IMG/VR virus record: IMGVR_UViG_3300045976_000092
Location: 1-41,703 of that record
Length of the DNA stretch: 41,703 bases
DNA from: a virus
Strand: one strand, 5' to 3'
The position numbers and the translations under genes were made by a program. Of the stretch, positions 14,087 to 23,166 are shown piece after piece; the stretch's first letter is position 1; each line of letters starts with the position of its first letter. The notes under the pieces are model-generated. The model was not told where the DNA came from. It made no database searches and saw only the letters and a program-made list of their open reading frames with translations.

Positions 14087-16098
14087 GGCTTCACCGTCAG
14101 GACGATCGGCGCGCCCGCCGCGTTGGTGACGAAGGTCGTGCCCGCCTTGACGACGTAGCGCCCCTGGCCGGCGTGCTGCAGCGTCGCATCCTTCAGCGTC
14201 GACGCGAAGGTCGCCAGCGGGATCGGCGTGCGGCCGGCGAAGACCTGGCCGCCGGGCGCCTGCGGAGCCAGCGTCGCGGCGGTGATCGCCGAGACGCGCT
14301 TCTCGAAGTCGTCCTCCGAGACGCCGTAGGGCAACGGGATGATGCCGCCGGCCGCGCCATGCTTGGCCATGCCGCCAGTGGCGACGTCCACCGACTTCTG
14401 GATGTCGTAGCCCTGCCCGAGCGCGGCGCGCGCGGCCGCGATCTTCACCGAGGCGTCGACCATGGCGTCCTTCACCTGGGGATTGAGGTAGGCGTCGCCG
14501 ATCTCGGCGGCGGCCTGCGCCCGCGCGTCCTTCTCGTCGAACGACTGCGCCTTGGCCGTGCCGTCTCGGATCGCCGCGTCGCCGCGCAGCACGAGCTCGG
14601 CGGTCAGCCGGCCGGTGTTCGTCTGTAGGCCGGCGAAGCCCATTGCGAGCGCGAGCGTGCTGTCCTTGTCGTGGAGCTGGCTCGCAACCGCGGCGATGCG
14701 AGGCTGCGTGCCCAGCGCGGAGCCCATCGTCGTGAGCGCGCTGGCGGCCTGGTCGGGCGGCAGCTGGCGCAGGAGCGCGCCGAACTGTTCAGCCTCGGCC
14801 GGATGCAGCGGCGAGACGGTCGTGCCGGCCGCGGCGTCGACGCTGGCCAGCTGTGGCGCGCGCTGCTGGATCAGCTGCAGGCCCTGCTCAACGCTCACGA
14901 CCGGCTGGGTGGGCATCGGCGCGCCGTGCGCGAAGCGGTTGAACGCGTCCAGGGCGTCGTCCTTGTAGGCGGCCGTCTGCTTGTCGTGCATCGCCTGCAG
15001 GCTCGCGAGCATGGCGGCGTTCTGGGGATCGGTGCCGTTGGCGTTGAACTGCGTCTGCAGCGCCTCGAGGGTGGCCTGCTGTCGCGGCAGCGTCTGGGAG
15101 CCGAAGCCGGCCATCGCGGTCGCGCGCTGCAGCACTTGCTGGGTCGGCTGCTCCATCGACGTGCCGCGCGTCGCCTTGGTCACGTCGGCCACGTAGGCGA
15201 GGCTCGGCGTCTGGCCGGAGTTCACGAAGGTCGTGAGCTGGTTGAACGCGTCGGCGGCTGCGCGCTCCGCGGCATCGCTCTCGCGCTGCGCCGCGGCGTC
15301 CTGCTGCGCAACCAGCACCCGCGCATGACTCGTGAGCGCCTCGAGGTTCTTGGGGTCGAGCTGGGAGAAGGTCGGATCGTTGCGGAATGCGTCGGCCGCG
15401 GCAGCCGCGTCCTCGGGCGTCTTCGCGTTCGCGCCGACCTTGTCGAGCCAGCCGCGCGGATCGTTCTGCACGAGCGTGGCGCCGGCGGCGTAGGCCGTGC
15501 GCTGACCGGACGCTGCGAGCAGCTTCTGCTTTTCCTCGTCGGGGATGTTCATCCCCATGACCGTGGCGCGCCGACGCGCGATCAGGTCGGCCGCCTGCGA
15601 CGGATCGATCATGGCGATCTGCGCGTCGGCGTCGATACCCTGGTCGGTGCCCTGGGCGAGCGCCACATTGCGCGCGCCGTTCTCGGCGGCGGCGAACTTC
15701 GCCTGCAGCGCGCTCTTGAGCTCGGCCATCTGCATGCGGTAGTGGGCCTGGCCCGGGGCCGGGATGGCGTCCACGCCGTCGCTGACCTGCTGGTCGAACT
15801 GCTTGCTCCACCGATCGGTGAAGCCGGCCATGGTGCCGTTGTTGGCGGCGTCCTGGGCGTCCTGCAGGGACTGCGCCTGGAAGCTGCTGCGCGCGTTCGT
15901 GACCGCGACCAGAGCCTCGTCGTGCGCCTGCTGCTTGGCGACGGCGTCGAGCTCGCGGCGCTGGCGATCGAGGTGCTGGCCCAGCGTCGTCGCGCTGTCG
16001 GCAAAGGCGTCGGCCGCACCGGCTGGGTTCAGGCCCGCGCCCTCGGCGGGCGCCAGCATGGTCTGGGACTGGAGGACGTCGACGGGAAGGCTGGGCAT
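14083..16098 (-). CDS. Internal virion protein, helical
   Basis: Encodes 671 residues from ATG 16098, with GGTGAG just upstream; the open frame extends further 5' but into the preceding gene. Composition is rich in Ala and Gln, mostly helical, with long amphipathic stretches (LDRQRRELDAVAKQQAHDEALVA split over two helices). A small C-terminal beta domain (GRYVVKAGTTFVTNAAGAP) ends the protein. Together with the two following genes it forms the ejection-protein set. No lytic transglycosylase signature is visible in any of the three, unlike T7 gp16. Confidence 0.78.
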   Translation of the reverse strand: MPSLPVDVLQSQTMLAPAEGAGLNPAGAADAFADSATTLGQHLDRQRRELDAVAKQQAHDEALVAVTNARSSFQAQSLQDAQDAANNGTMAGFTDRWSKQFDQQVSDGVDAIPAPGQAHYRMQMAELKSALQAKFAAAENGARNVALAQGTDQGIDADAQIAMIDPSQAADLIARRRATVMGMNIPDEEKQKLLAASGQRTAYAAGATLVQNDPRGWLDKVGANAKTPEDAAAAADAFRNDPTFSQLDPKNLEALTSHARVLVAQQDAAAQRESDAAERAAADAFNQLTTFVNSGQTPSLAYVADVTKATRGTSMEQPTQQVLQRATAMAGFGSQTLPRQQATLEALQTQFNANGTDPQNAAMLASLQAMHDKQTAAYKDDALDAFNRFAHGAPMPTQPVVSVEQGLQLIQQRAPQLASVDAAAGTTVSPLHPAEAEQFGALLRQLPPDQAASALTTMGSALGTQPRIAAVASQLHDKDSTLALAMGFAGLQTNTGRLTAELVLRGDAAIRDGTAKAQSFDEKDARAQAAAEIGDAYLNPQVKDAMVDASVKIAAARAALGQGYDIQKSVDVATGGMAKHGAAGGIIPLPYGVSEDDFEKRVSAITAATLAPQAPGGQVFAGRTPIPLATFASTLKDATLQHAGQGRYVVKAGTTFVTNAAGAPIVLTVKP

Positions 16099-16102
16099 GG
16101 GC

Positions 16103-16564
16103 TCACCAGTAGGGGCTGGAGGCGACGAGCGAGCTGTTCGTGTAGCCGCTGGAGTCGGTCTTCTGGTTGGCGTTCGCGTCCGCGTAGCCCTGGTACACGT
16201 CGCCGGCGGCCGCGACGCCACCGGTCAGGATCGCCGGCTTCTCGTTGAAGATCTGCTGCTGCATGCGCCAGGCGTTGACCTGCCCGGCATAGCGCGCGGT
16301 GAGCGCGTCGAGCTCGAGGTTGCCCGAGCTCTGCGCCTGGACCGTGGCGAGCGATCCGCTGTTCGGGTCGAAGCCGCTCTCCGCGGCGGCCGCGCGCTGC
16401 TCGCCGAGCTGCTGCGCGTCGCGCCGGCGCACGCGCTCCTCGTTGGCGTTGGCCACGGCGTAGCCCGCGCGGCGCTGCTCCTGCGCTTGCTGGCCGGCGC
16501 CGATCGCGGTCTGCCACGCACCGATGGCGCGGGTGACCATGATCGCGTCTTGGACGTAGGACAT
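16103..16564 (-). CDS. Internal virion protein, T7 gp14-like in size and place
   Basis: Encodes 153 residues from ATG 16564 (ATGA overlap). A single helical, Ala/Gln-rich body (QTAIGAGQQAQEQRRAGYAV) contains an internal apolar segment AILTGGVAAAGDVYQGYA near the C-terminus and ends in SPYW. The order GNAT-like protein, small helical protein, large proteins mirrors T7 genes 13-14-15-16. I assign it as the small ejection/core protein by synteny and length rather than strong sequence similarity. Confidence 0.72.
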   Translation of the reverse strand: MSYVQDAIMVTRAIGAWQTAIGAGQQAQEQRRAGYAVANANEERVRRRDAQQLGEQRAAAAESGFDPNSGSLATVQAQSSGNLELDALTARYAGQVNAWRMQQQIFNEKPAILTGGVAAAGDVYQGYADANANQKTDSSGYTNSSLVASSPYW

Positions 16565-16986
16565 CAGGTGATCCTGGCGAAGAGCCAGGCGTCACGGCCG
16601 CCCGGCAGGTATTTGCGCAGCGCGGTGGGCGTCTCCAGCTGGAACCCGAGCATGACCGCCAGGCGGCGTCCGGGCTCGAAGCTGGCGTCGACCACCATCT
16701 CGATGCGCGGGGATGCTGCGCGCGCGAGGCGGAAACGGATTGCCCGCACGATCGCGACCATGTGCGGCCCGGCGTCGGCGGCGAAGATCGCCCAGCACGA
16801 CGCCCGGCCTGGCCAGAGTTCCCACAGGCCGACGCAGCACACCGGCAGCCCGTCTGCGGTGAGCGTCATCGCGTCCAGCTGCTCGCGCGGCTCGGGCGCG
16901 CCGGCGACGAGCGCCTCGTGCGCCTGCGCAGGCTGCGGCGTCATGAGAGCGACGTGGTGCGCCTCGTAGGGAAGGATCTCGATCAT
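16564..16986 (-). CDS. GNAT-fold DUF2833 phage protein (T7 gp13-like)
   Basis: Encodes 140 residues from ATG 16986 (ATGA overlap). The pattern of a GNAT acetyltransferase fold is visible: strand-rich centre (LPVCCVGLWELWPGRASCWAI), a helix beginning near residue 76, then PRIEMVVDASF, a GRRLAVMLGF motif and a final strand WLFARI. This fits DUF2833, the family of T7 gp13 and similar virion-assembly proteins. Acetyltransferase activity is not shown. An imperfect copy of the late-operon hairpin sequence lies inside the gene at 16731-16744. Confidence 0.82.
   Translation of the reverse strand: MIEILPYEAHHVALMTPQPAQAHEALVAGAPEPREQLDAMTLTADGLPVCCVGLWELWPGRASCWAIFAADAGPHMVAIVRAIRFRLARAASPRIEMVVDASFEPGRRLAVMLGFQLETPTALRKYLPGGRDAWLFARIT
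16731..16744 (-). repeat. Imperfect late-operon hairpin sequence inside a gene (copy D)
   Basis: Minus strand GGCAATCCGTTTCC, one mismatch from the 14-base core of copies A-C, and CGGG precedes it as in the others. The mismatch breaks one pair of the stem. Unlike the other copies it is in frame within coding sequence (codons for AIRFRL), so it may be chance or a relic. Confidence 0.45.
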
Positions 16987-17228
16987 CGCGGCTTGATGCC
17001 TTTCGTCGGTGAGCCGGGCGTGCCGCCGCCACCGCCAGCGCCCGGGTTCGGGTTGACGCGCAGCAGCGGCGTCACGGCGCTCGCGAGCTGCTGCCGGGCT
17101 GCCAGCGACGCGCCGGCGCTCGAGGCGAGCGCCAGGGCGGCGACTCCCTCGTCCTGCCGCCCCTCGGGGTCGCCCAGCTTCAGCCGGCCTGCGGACGCGT
17201 CGTCGCCCAGGATCGGGCGCGCTGGCAT
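16983..17228 (-). CDS. Small hypothetical structural-operon protein
   Basis: Encodes 81 residues from ATG 17228, which overlaps the stop of the nozzle gene as ATGA; its own stop overlaps the next start. The N-terminal half is charged, the middle is alanine-rich helix (VAALALASSAGASLAARQQL) and the C-terminus contains NPNPGAGGGGGTPG. No family recognised. Translational coupling on both sides supports a real gene with a role in tail or core assembly. Confidence 0.72.
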   Translation of the reverse strand: MPARPILGDDASAGRLKLGDPEGRQDEGVAALALASSAGASLAARQQLASAVTPLLRVNPNPGAGGGGGTPGSPTKGIKPR

Positions 17229-19423
17229 CAGCGGCCCTCGCTGACCTGGTACTGCGGCAGGATCGCCAGCAGCGTCATCGGCTGCGGCCGGTCCTTGCCG
17301 ATGATGATGGGCAGCGAGAGGTCGTAGTCGCCGTCCCACTCGATCTCGGCGTAGCCGGTGAACGGCGGAGGCGCTTCGCCCATCGGAACGTCGGGCGTGC
17401 GGTAGACGAGCTCCCCGAGCGCGTCCATCGAGGCGCCGGCGATGCCGCCCGACGCGCGGCGCAGCAGCACCGTCACCAGGTGCGCGCGCTTCGTCTTGCC
17501 CATGGCCGTGCCGAGTGCCGAACCGCCTTCAAGGTCCATGGGCTGCAGGTAGGCCGGCGACGGCAGGCCGACGGTGACGACGCTTCCGGCCAGCTGCAGC
17601 GTGATCGCGCCGCCGCTGACGGTCCGGTTCGGGTGCCGAGCGCCGTCGACGTGCACCCAGACCTCCTGGCCCTCGAGGTAGCCCAGGCCCGAGATCGTCG
17701 TCGCCGGCGCGCCGCGATAGGTGGCCGCCATGTCCGAGTAGATCCAGTCGACCTGGTTGGTGTCCTCGGTGTCCTCGTCGGCCAGGTAGGCGACGTAGCG
17801 CCGCGTCGCGCCGTTGATCGTGTAGCGCACGATCGCCCAGAGGTCGTCGCGGCTGCCGGTGGGCGACGGAATGCAGACGATGCTCTCGACGACGCCGCCC
17901 TGCAGCGGGTGGCGATGCCAGGCCATGGCGTTCTGCTCTCGGTTGAGCGTCAGGCCGATGAGCAGGCCGTCCGCGCGCGTGCACCAGAGGATGCCCCAGG
18001 GCTCCTGCTGGTAGGCCATGCCCGTGATGCCGCTCTTCGTGATGTGCTCGGCGTAGACGGTGACGTCCGGGCTCTCGAAGCCGTCGGTCTCGAACCGGAA
18101 CGACATCGCGCGGGCCTTGCGCCCGGACTTCTGCACGAAGACTGTCTCGCCGCCCACGAGCGCGGGCGCGACGCGGTTGGAGCCGTACTTGCTCTGCGGC
18201 GCCGCTTTGCAGTTGGTCGGCCCGAAGGCCTCCTGCTGGTTGGCCTCGGCGCACGACCACTCGTTGCCGGACGCGCCGATCAGCAGCACATCGCCAGGCG
18301 ACAGCCAGCGGATGATGGCGACCGTGTCGCTCGCGAGCGTGCGATCGAAAGCGGCGTCGAGCGTGACCTGGCCGCCGATCTCGTAGGAGAAGTTCAGGAA
18401 GTCGCCGGCCACCGAGAACCAGAGCTTCGAGTCGCGGGCGAAGACGAGGCGCTCTCGGAAGAACGTCACGCACGTGGGCCAGCCGTCGTCGTCGTTCCAG
18501 GCCTGCCGCGCCCAGCGCTTCGTTGCGGTCGTGACGGCGCCGTTCGGGACGGTCGACACGACGGTGCCGCTCGCGTGCGTCGCGTCGGTGACGGCCGTGA
18601 TCTTGACCCAGCCGTAGCCGGACTCGAGGTACTGCCACTGCACGCCGCCGTCGCCGTCGTAGGCCGCGCCCTCCGTGTGCGTGGGCTTGACGGTGCCCGT
18701 CGTGCCGGCGTTGAGCGCCTGGTAGTTGGAGCCGTTCGAGCGGCGCAGCGCGCCCAGCGTGATCGACTTGCCGGCCTCCCACTGCTCGATCGCGAGGACG
18801 TCGGCCTCCTGCAGGTAGAAGTAGGTCCCGACGTCGCTCGCCCGGAAGACCGCGGCGCTGGCCACCAGCGTCACCGAGCCGGTCGTTCCGCTCGCCTGCA
18901 CGGTCGTGGTGGTCGTGTTCATGTCGCCGAAGGGCGGCGGGTTGCACTGCAGCGGCCCGATGGTCCAGTCCGTCGCGGCGTGGCGCGCCAGCAGCTGCGG
19001 CGCGGAGGTGCCGTTGACGATGAAGATCTCGTCGCCCGTGCCGACGTAGCGCAACGCGAGCGTGCCGTCGCTGGCCGTGAGGTCGGCCGCGGCGTAGGGG
19101 CTCACGATCTCGTAGGGCGACGCGCCGGACACGACCTGGCCGCGGTTGGCGTAGAAGCGCAGGTAGTGGTCGCCCGCCTCGATCACGTAGGCGTCGTCCT
19201 CGCTGAAGACGAAGCGCATCAGCCAGGTGCGCGTCGTGCTGTTCTTGACCTCGGCGCCGAAGACGAAGCCCGGCCGGGTGACGGCCGGGCCCTGCGTGAG
19301 CGGGATGAAGCCGGACATGAGCTGGCAGCCCGCGCCGTACTTGGCGACGTCGGGCCGCCCGTATAGCAGCGGCGAGAGCTCGCCGCCGTTGAAGCTCGTG
19401 ACGATCGGGGATGCCTTGCCCAC
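17228..19423 (-). CDS. Tail nozzle protein (tail tubular protein B-like)
   Basis: Encodes 731 residues from GTG 19423, with GGAGG seven bases upstream. The N-terminal signature SFNGGELSPLLYGRPD, KYGAGCQLMSGF and GPAVTRPGFVFG is the classic start of T7 gp12-type nozzle proteins (also called phage stabilisation proteins). The length matches. It would form the hexameric lower tail tube holding the fibre. Adjacent to the adaptor gene upstream, as in T7-like and BPP-1-like phages. Confidence 0.92.
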   Translation of the reverse strand: MGKASPIVTSFNGGELSPLLYGRPDVAKYGAGCQLMSGFIPLTQGPAVTRPGFVFGAEVKNSTTRTWLMRFVFSEDDAYVIEAGDHYLRFYANRGQVVSGASPYEIVSPYAAADLTASDGTLALRYVGTGDEIFIVNGTSAPQLLARHAATDWTIGPLQCNPPPFGDMNTTTTTVQASGTTGSVTLVASAAVFRASDVGTYFYLQEADVLAIEQWEAGKSITLGALRRSNGSNYQALNAGTTGTVKPTHTEGAAYDGDGGVQWQYLESGYGWVKITAVTDATHASGTVVSTVPNGAVTTATKRWARQAWNDDDGWPTCVTFFRERLVFARDSKLWFSVAGDFLNFSYEIGGQVTLDAAFDRTLASDTVAIIRWLSPGDVLLIGASGNEWSCAEANQQEAFGPTNCKAAPQSKYGSNRVAPALVGGETVFVQKSGRKARAMSFRFETDGFESPDVTVYAEHITKSGITGMAYQQEPWGILWCTRADGLLIGLTLNREQNAMAWHRHPLQGGVVESIVCIPSPTGSRDDLWAIVRYTINGATRRYVAYLADEDTEDTNQVDWIYSDMAATYRGAPATTISGLGYLEGQEVWVHVDGARHPNRTVSGGAITLQLAGSVVTVGLPSPAYLQPMDLEGGSALGTAMGKTKRAHLVTVLLRRASGGIAGASMDALGELVYRTPDVPMGEAPPPFTGYAEIEWDGDYDLSLPIIIGKDRPQPMTLLAILPQYQVSEGR

Positions 19424-19424
19424 G

Positions 19425-20024
19425 TCAGCCCTCCAGGCCGTAGAGCGAGCGCTCCCACGAGTTCGGCGCGCCGCGCTGCGGCGGCATCTGGATGTCGTTG
19501 GTGCGCTTGGCCTTTCGCAGCGCTTCGGTGCGCTCCTGCAGCGCGGCCTGGCGCTTGGACAGATCCTGCGTCAGCGACTCGCAGGACTCGGCGGCGAGCC
19601 GGCAGGCGAGCGAGTCGACGAACAGCGGCGGGAAGAGGCCTGCGTTCGTGATGCGCTGCACGTAGCGGATCTTCAGCGGCGAGGCTTGGTCGGTGAGCAC
19701 CGCAGCGCCCTCGATCGTGAAGAGGCCCTCGCGGAGTGTCGGCGTGTAGAAGACCCAGTCCTCGCCGATCTCGATCATCTTCAGGAAGCCGGTAGGAAGC
19801 GGGTATGCCGCGGCCCAGCCGAACGCCGGCGGCGTCGAGCTCGCCGGAATCAGCGCGCGCGTCGTGGCGAAGGCCCAGGGGTGATCCGCGAGCTCGGCGT
19901 CGACGGACGCGTCCCACAGGGCCGACAGGACACGGGCCTGCTTCGACGGGTCGTCGAGGCTCGTGATGCGCAGGCCGCCCAGCTTGATGAGCGCGCGGTT
20001 GCAGATGTCGGTTTGGGATGCCAT
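19425..20024 (-). CDS. Tail adaptor protein (tail tubular protein A-like)
   Basis: Encodes 199 residues from ATG 20024, with GAGG six bases upstream; the open frame extends upstream but without a good start. ICNRALIKLGGLRITSLDDPS followed by a helix rich in A/L and HPWAFA is the signature of T7 gp11 / P22 gp4-type adaptors, which ring the portal and connect it to the nozzle. The C-terminal helix (LSKRQAALQERTEALRKAKR) is long and charged. Pairs with the nozzle gene. Confidence 0.9.
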   Translation of the reverse strand: MASQTDICNRALIKLGGLRITSLDDPSKQARVLSALWDASVDAELADHPWAFATTRALIPASSTPPAFGWAAAYPLPTGFLKMIEIGEDWVFYTPTLREGLFTIEGAAVLTDQASPLKIRYVQRITNAGLFPPLFVDSLACRLAAESCESLTQDLSKRQAALQERTEALRKAKRTNDIQMPPQRGAPNSWERSLYGLEG

Positions 20025-20025
20025 G

Positions 20026-22674
20026 TCACGCCTCGTAGCAGCCGGCCGCACCCGTGCCGTCGTTCTTTCGAGCGACGCCATCGAGCGCGTATTTGAGGAC
20101 CGCGCGGCCCGAGGGCACACGATTTCGCAGCAGGCCCGCGTTCGCGTTGCCGGTATTGATGTGGTAGTCGCCGCCGTTGGCCGGCGTGCCGTTGATCGGC
20201 AGCACGGTGTAGCTGTTGAAGATCGCGCCGACCTGGGCCTGCGTCAGAGCTGCACCGCCGGTGTACGTGAGGTTGGCAGTCGACGACGGCAGCCATGCGT
20301 TGCCGAGATACGGCTGGTCGGTGTTGTCGTTGTGCGGCCAGTCTGCCGTCGTGCGGTTCACCGCCCCGAACAGGGACACGTTGCCGATGTTGCCGGTGCC
20401 GTACGTGAACTCCCAGTTGCCCGTCGAACCCTGGCCGCTGGTGAACGTGTCGGTCTTGATGTTCCAGTCGTCGACGACCGAGAACATGGAACGGCCGCGC
20501 TTGATCACGCCATAGGGCGCGAACTTCGACGTCGTCGCGTCGTTGTACATGCGGTTGCAGCGGTTGCCGACCGCCGTGTTGTGCATGTCCAGGTACTGCT
20601 GGATCGTCGTCAAGTCGCCGTCGTTGAAGATCGACATCGCGTGCGTCCCGTTCGAGTTGTCGTTCTCGTACAGGTTTTGGACGTTGGCGAATCCGCGGTC
20701 GTAGGTCTGGGCCGTCGTGTAGACCATGCTCTCCAGCGCGCTCACGCGGTTGCAGAACATGATCGCGCCGTTGTCGCCGGCGCCGCTCGCGTTCGGATCC
20801 GTGCGCCGGTACCACTTCGGCAGGATGCAGCCGACGGTGATCTTCGGTTGATCGTGCACCGAGTCGATGTTCGCGGTGTCGGCGGTGATGACGCCCGCGT
20901 AGATGCAGCAGTCCGCACCGGCGACCACGGTGCCGCCAGACAGGAGCGTCGTCTTTCCGCCCTGAATCGTGACGTTGTAGGCGAACTTGCGCAGCCAGTT
21001 GTAGCCGGCCGAGAAGTTCCCCGTGAGCGCCGTGCCGTCCAAGGTGACGGTGTCGAGGATGATCGACTGCGCGCCTGCGGTGTTCGGGTTTTCGTTGCGC
21101 CCCGCGAAGCAGTTGTTCTGCCCCGCAGTAGCGACCAGCGACAGGTTGCGCCAGCGGAACGATCCGCTGTACTGGCTGAACGCGCTGTAGGTGATCGACA
21201 CCGCCGCGGCGTTGAGCGGGTCGGCCTCGATGGTGCAGTACGTCACCGAGCCGGTGACCGCGCTGGACGACGTGCCAACCGTGTGCGTCTGCGGGCTGCC
21301 CGAGGCATCCATCAGGCGGATCGTCGCGCCGTCGAAGTTGTTGTGCGACCGGTTCGCGTTGTTCCAGGTCGCGATGGCCGTCAGCGCCGCCGCGATCGTC
21401 GCGTAGGGATTGGCGCGCGCGGTCGTCGCGTTGGTGCTGACCTGAGGTGTGCCGCCAGCGCCGGCCTGCACGTAGGCGTACGCGCCGCCGTAGGTCGTAA
21501 GCCGGTCGTTGAAGACGTTCAGCGCCGTGCATGGCAAGTTCGTCGGCCACGCGATGCCGCCAGCGACCAGGTCGAGCACGGCGCTGCTGTCGCCGATCCA
21601 GGGATAGACCTTCGCGTTGACCTTGGTCAGCGACGAGGACGTGCTGTTGTTCAGGCCGGAGAAGTCGACCGATGCGGCCCACACCTCGGGGATATTGCCC
21701 TTGGTGATCTTGGTCGACAGCGTTGGCGTGCTGACAGTGACGGTGGCGCTGGTGTTCGTGCCGTCGGTGGCCGAGTACTTGACGCAGGCGACCTGCTGGC
21801 CGGCCCGGGCGAACATCGAGAACGCCAGGCCCTCGACGGCGTAGCTCGTGGCCGTCGTGTAGTCGTTCTGCGGGTTGATCCAGCCCCAGATCGGCTTCGG
21901 GTAGGCGCGCGTCGACAGGTTCGTGAATGTCGCGCCCGTGTTACCCGCGACCTGGCCGCTGTAGAAGCCCGAGGCGAGCGTCGCGGAGACGATCGTCGTG
22001 CCGGCGAAGATCGTGTCGTCCAGGCTGACGTAGAAGATCGTGTCCCCTGCGCCGTCGGTGCCGAAGAGCTTCGAGCCGCCGTTCGGATACTGCCGGCGGA
22101 TCTGCGCCACGCCAGTGATCGTGCGCGAGACGGTCGTCGCGTTGCCGGCCGTGTCGAAGCCCGGATCGCTGACCGTGATGGTGAGCTTCGTCGGATCGCA
22201 GGCGCCGGTCGTCGTGATGCCCTTGAGCGTGATCAGCGCGACCCAGCCGGAACCCGTCGCGCCCACGGCGCTGCCGATGTTCGGTCCCGCCGTCGTGACG
22301 ACGGGATCGAGCTGCGTGTCGTCGGCGATCGTGAGCGTCTTCAGGCTGCCCGCCGGAACGACAGGCGCCGCCGGCGCGGACGCCACTGCCACCTCCCGCT
22401 TGCGATTGCGCCAGGCCGACACGCTCAGGCCCGTGGGGGCGGCCGACACGTTCACGCGGATCTGGCACGGCGGCAGGGAGAACGGCATCTTGCCGTTCGC
22501 AGTCACGGCGGTGCCTGCGACGTCCGAGAACGTGCCATCCAGGTTGAGCGCCTGCAGCGTCACCGTTGCGCCGCCGAAGGCCGTAGCGGCCACCTCGAAG
22601 ATGCCGGCGCCACCACCCCAGACCTGGGCCGCGCTCGCGCCGGAGGCGCTCGAGTTCAGCAGGAGGAACGGCAC
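20026..22674 (-). CDS. Large virion appendage protein with duplicated surface domain
   Basis: Encodes 882 residues from GTG 22674. Residues 1-90 (LLLNSSASGASAAQVWGGG; LDGTFSDVAGTAVTANGK; FSLPPCQIRVNVSAAPT) are clearly paralogous to the separate 92-residue protein encoded just upstream at 22679-22957. The rest is beta-rich, with a parallel beta-helix-like centre (DGATIRLMDASGSPQTHTVG; SIILDTVTLDGTALTG) and a small C-terminal domain. I interpret it as a head or tail fibre anchored by its N-terminal domain. It is not a diversity-generating target as far as can be seen, since no reverse transcriptase is present. Confidence 0.8.
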   Translation of the reverse strand: MPFLLLNSSASGASAAQVWGGGAGIFEVAATAFGGATVTLQALNLDGTFSDVAGTAVTANGKMPFSLPPCQIRVNVSAAPTGLSVSAWRNRKREVAVASAPAAPVVPAGSLKTLTIADDTQLDPVVTTAGPNIGSAVGATGSGWVALITLKGITTTGACDPTKLTITVSDPGFDTAGNATTVSRTITGVAQIRRQYPNGGSKLFGTDGAGDTIFYVSLDDTIFAGTTIVSATLASGFYSGQVAGNTGATFTNLSTRAYPKPIWGWINPQNDYTTATSYAVEGLAFSMFARAGQQVACVKYSATDGTNTSATVTVSTPTLSTKITKGNIPEVWAASVDFSGLNNSTSSSLTKVNAKVYPWIGDSSAVLDLVAGGIAWPTNLPCTALNVFNDRLTTYGGAYAYVQAGAGGTPQVSTNATTARANPYATIAAALTAIATWNNANRSHNNFDGATIRLMDASGSPQTHTVGTSSSAVTGSVTYCTIEADPLNAAAVSITYSAFSQYSGSFRWRNLSLVATAGQNNCFAGRNENPNTAGAQSIILDTVTLDGTALTGNFSAGYNWLRKFAYNVTIQGGKTTLLSGGTVVAGADCCIYAGVITADTANIDSVHDQPKITVGCILPKWYRRTDPNASGAGDNGAIMFCNRVSALESMVYTTAQTYDRGFANVQNLYENDNSNGTHAMSIFNDGDLTTIQQYLDMHNTAVGNRCNRMYNDATTSKFAPYGVIKRGRSMFSVVDDWNIKTDTFTSGQGSTGNWEFTYGTGNIGNVSLFGAVNRTTADWPHNDNTDQPYLGNAWLPSSTANLTYTGGAALTQAQVGAIFNSYTVLPINGTPANGGDYHINTGNANAGLLRNRVPSGRAVLKYALDGVARKNDGTGAAGCYEA

Positions 22675-22678
22675 GGCG

Positions 22679-22957
22679 TCAGGGGCTGCGCAGGCGGTTG
22701 GCCGCGGCCGATACGCTGGTGGGCGCCGACGTGGCGTTGGCGCGGATGGTGCACGGCGGCAGGCTGAACAGCGCGCGGCCGGTGGCCGTCAAGGCGGTGT
22801 TGGCCACGTCGCTGAACGTGCCGTCCTGGTTCTTGGCCTGCAGCGAGACGGTCGCGCCGTTGAAGGTGCCCGCCACCTCGAACTGGCCCGAGCCGCCGCC
22901 CCACGTGGTCGGCGTGCTGCCGCCGCTGGCGCTGGAGTTGGTGAGCAGCTGCGGCAT
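22679..22957 (-). CDS. Small virion surface/decoration protein
   Basis: Encodes 92 residues, a single small beta domain: LLTNSSASGGSTPTTWGGG, FEVAGTFNGATVSLQ, DGTFSDVANTALTATG, FSLPPCTIRANATSAPTS. The same domain forms the N-terminus of the next gene (882 residues). Proteins of this type are frequent in podoviruses next to the capsid and tail adaptor genes; a decoration or head-fibre-anchor role is inferred. ATG 22957 lies two bases after the stop of the upstream gene. Confidence 0.82.
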   Translation of the reverse strand: MPQLLTNSSASGGSTPTTWGGGSGQFEVAGTFNGATVSLQAKNQDGTFSDVANTALTATGRALFSLPPCTIRANATSAPTSVSAAANRLRSP

Positions 22958-22959
22958 GG

Positions 22960-23154
22960 TCAGATCGCCGGCCAGGTGCCCTGGACGATGCGCTGCTTGA
23001 TCGCCTCGAGGGCCAGCAGCGCCTCGCGCTTGGTCTTGGCGATCGACGGATCGATCGTCACGCGCACGGCCGAGGTTCCGATGGCCGAGCCATTGACCAG
23101 CGTCACCTTGGTCTTGTCGGCGCCCAGCGGCGCGTCGAATTGAGCTTGAGCCAT
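22960..23154 (-). CDS. Small hypothetical structural protein
   Basis: Encodes 64 residues from ATG 23154, with GGAGGG five bases upstream. A beta-rich first half (KVTLVNGSAIGTSAVRVTID) precedes an amphipathic helix (TKREALLALEAIKQRI) and ends WPAI. It is the first gene after the intrinsic terminator at 23167-23202. No family recognised; likely a virion or tail-assembly component by position. Confidence 0.78.
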   Translation of the reverse strand: MAQAQFDAPLGADKTKVTLVNGSAIGTSAVRVTIDPSIAKTKREALLALEAIKQRIVQGTWPAI

Positions 23155-23166
23155 GAGGGCCCTCCG

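Noticed and set aside
20026-22674. Diversity-generating retroelement target, as in BPP-1
   Set aside because: No reverse transcriptase, no template repeat and no near-repeat of the C-terminal coding region were seen, although other genes resemble BPP-1.
19963-22767. Plus-strand ORF of 934 codons
   Set aside because: Antisense to the 882-residue appendage gene, composed of V/R/D/A runs; a shadow frame.
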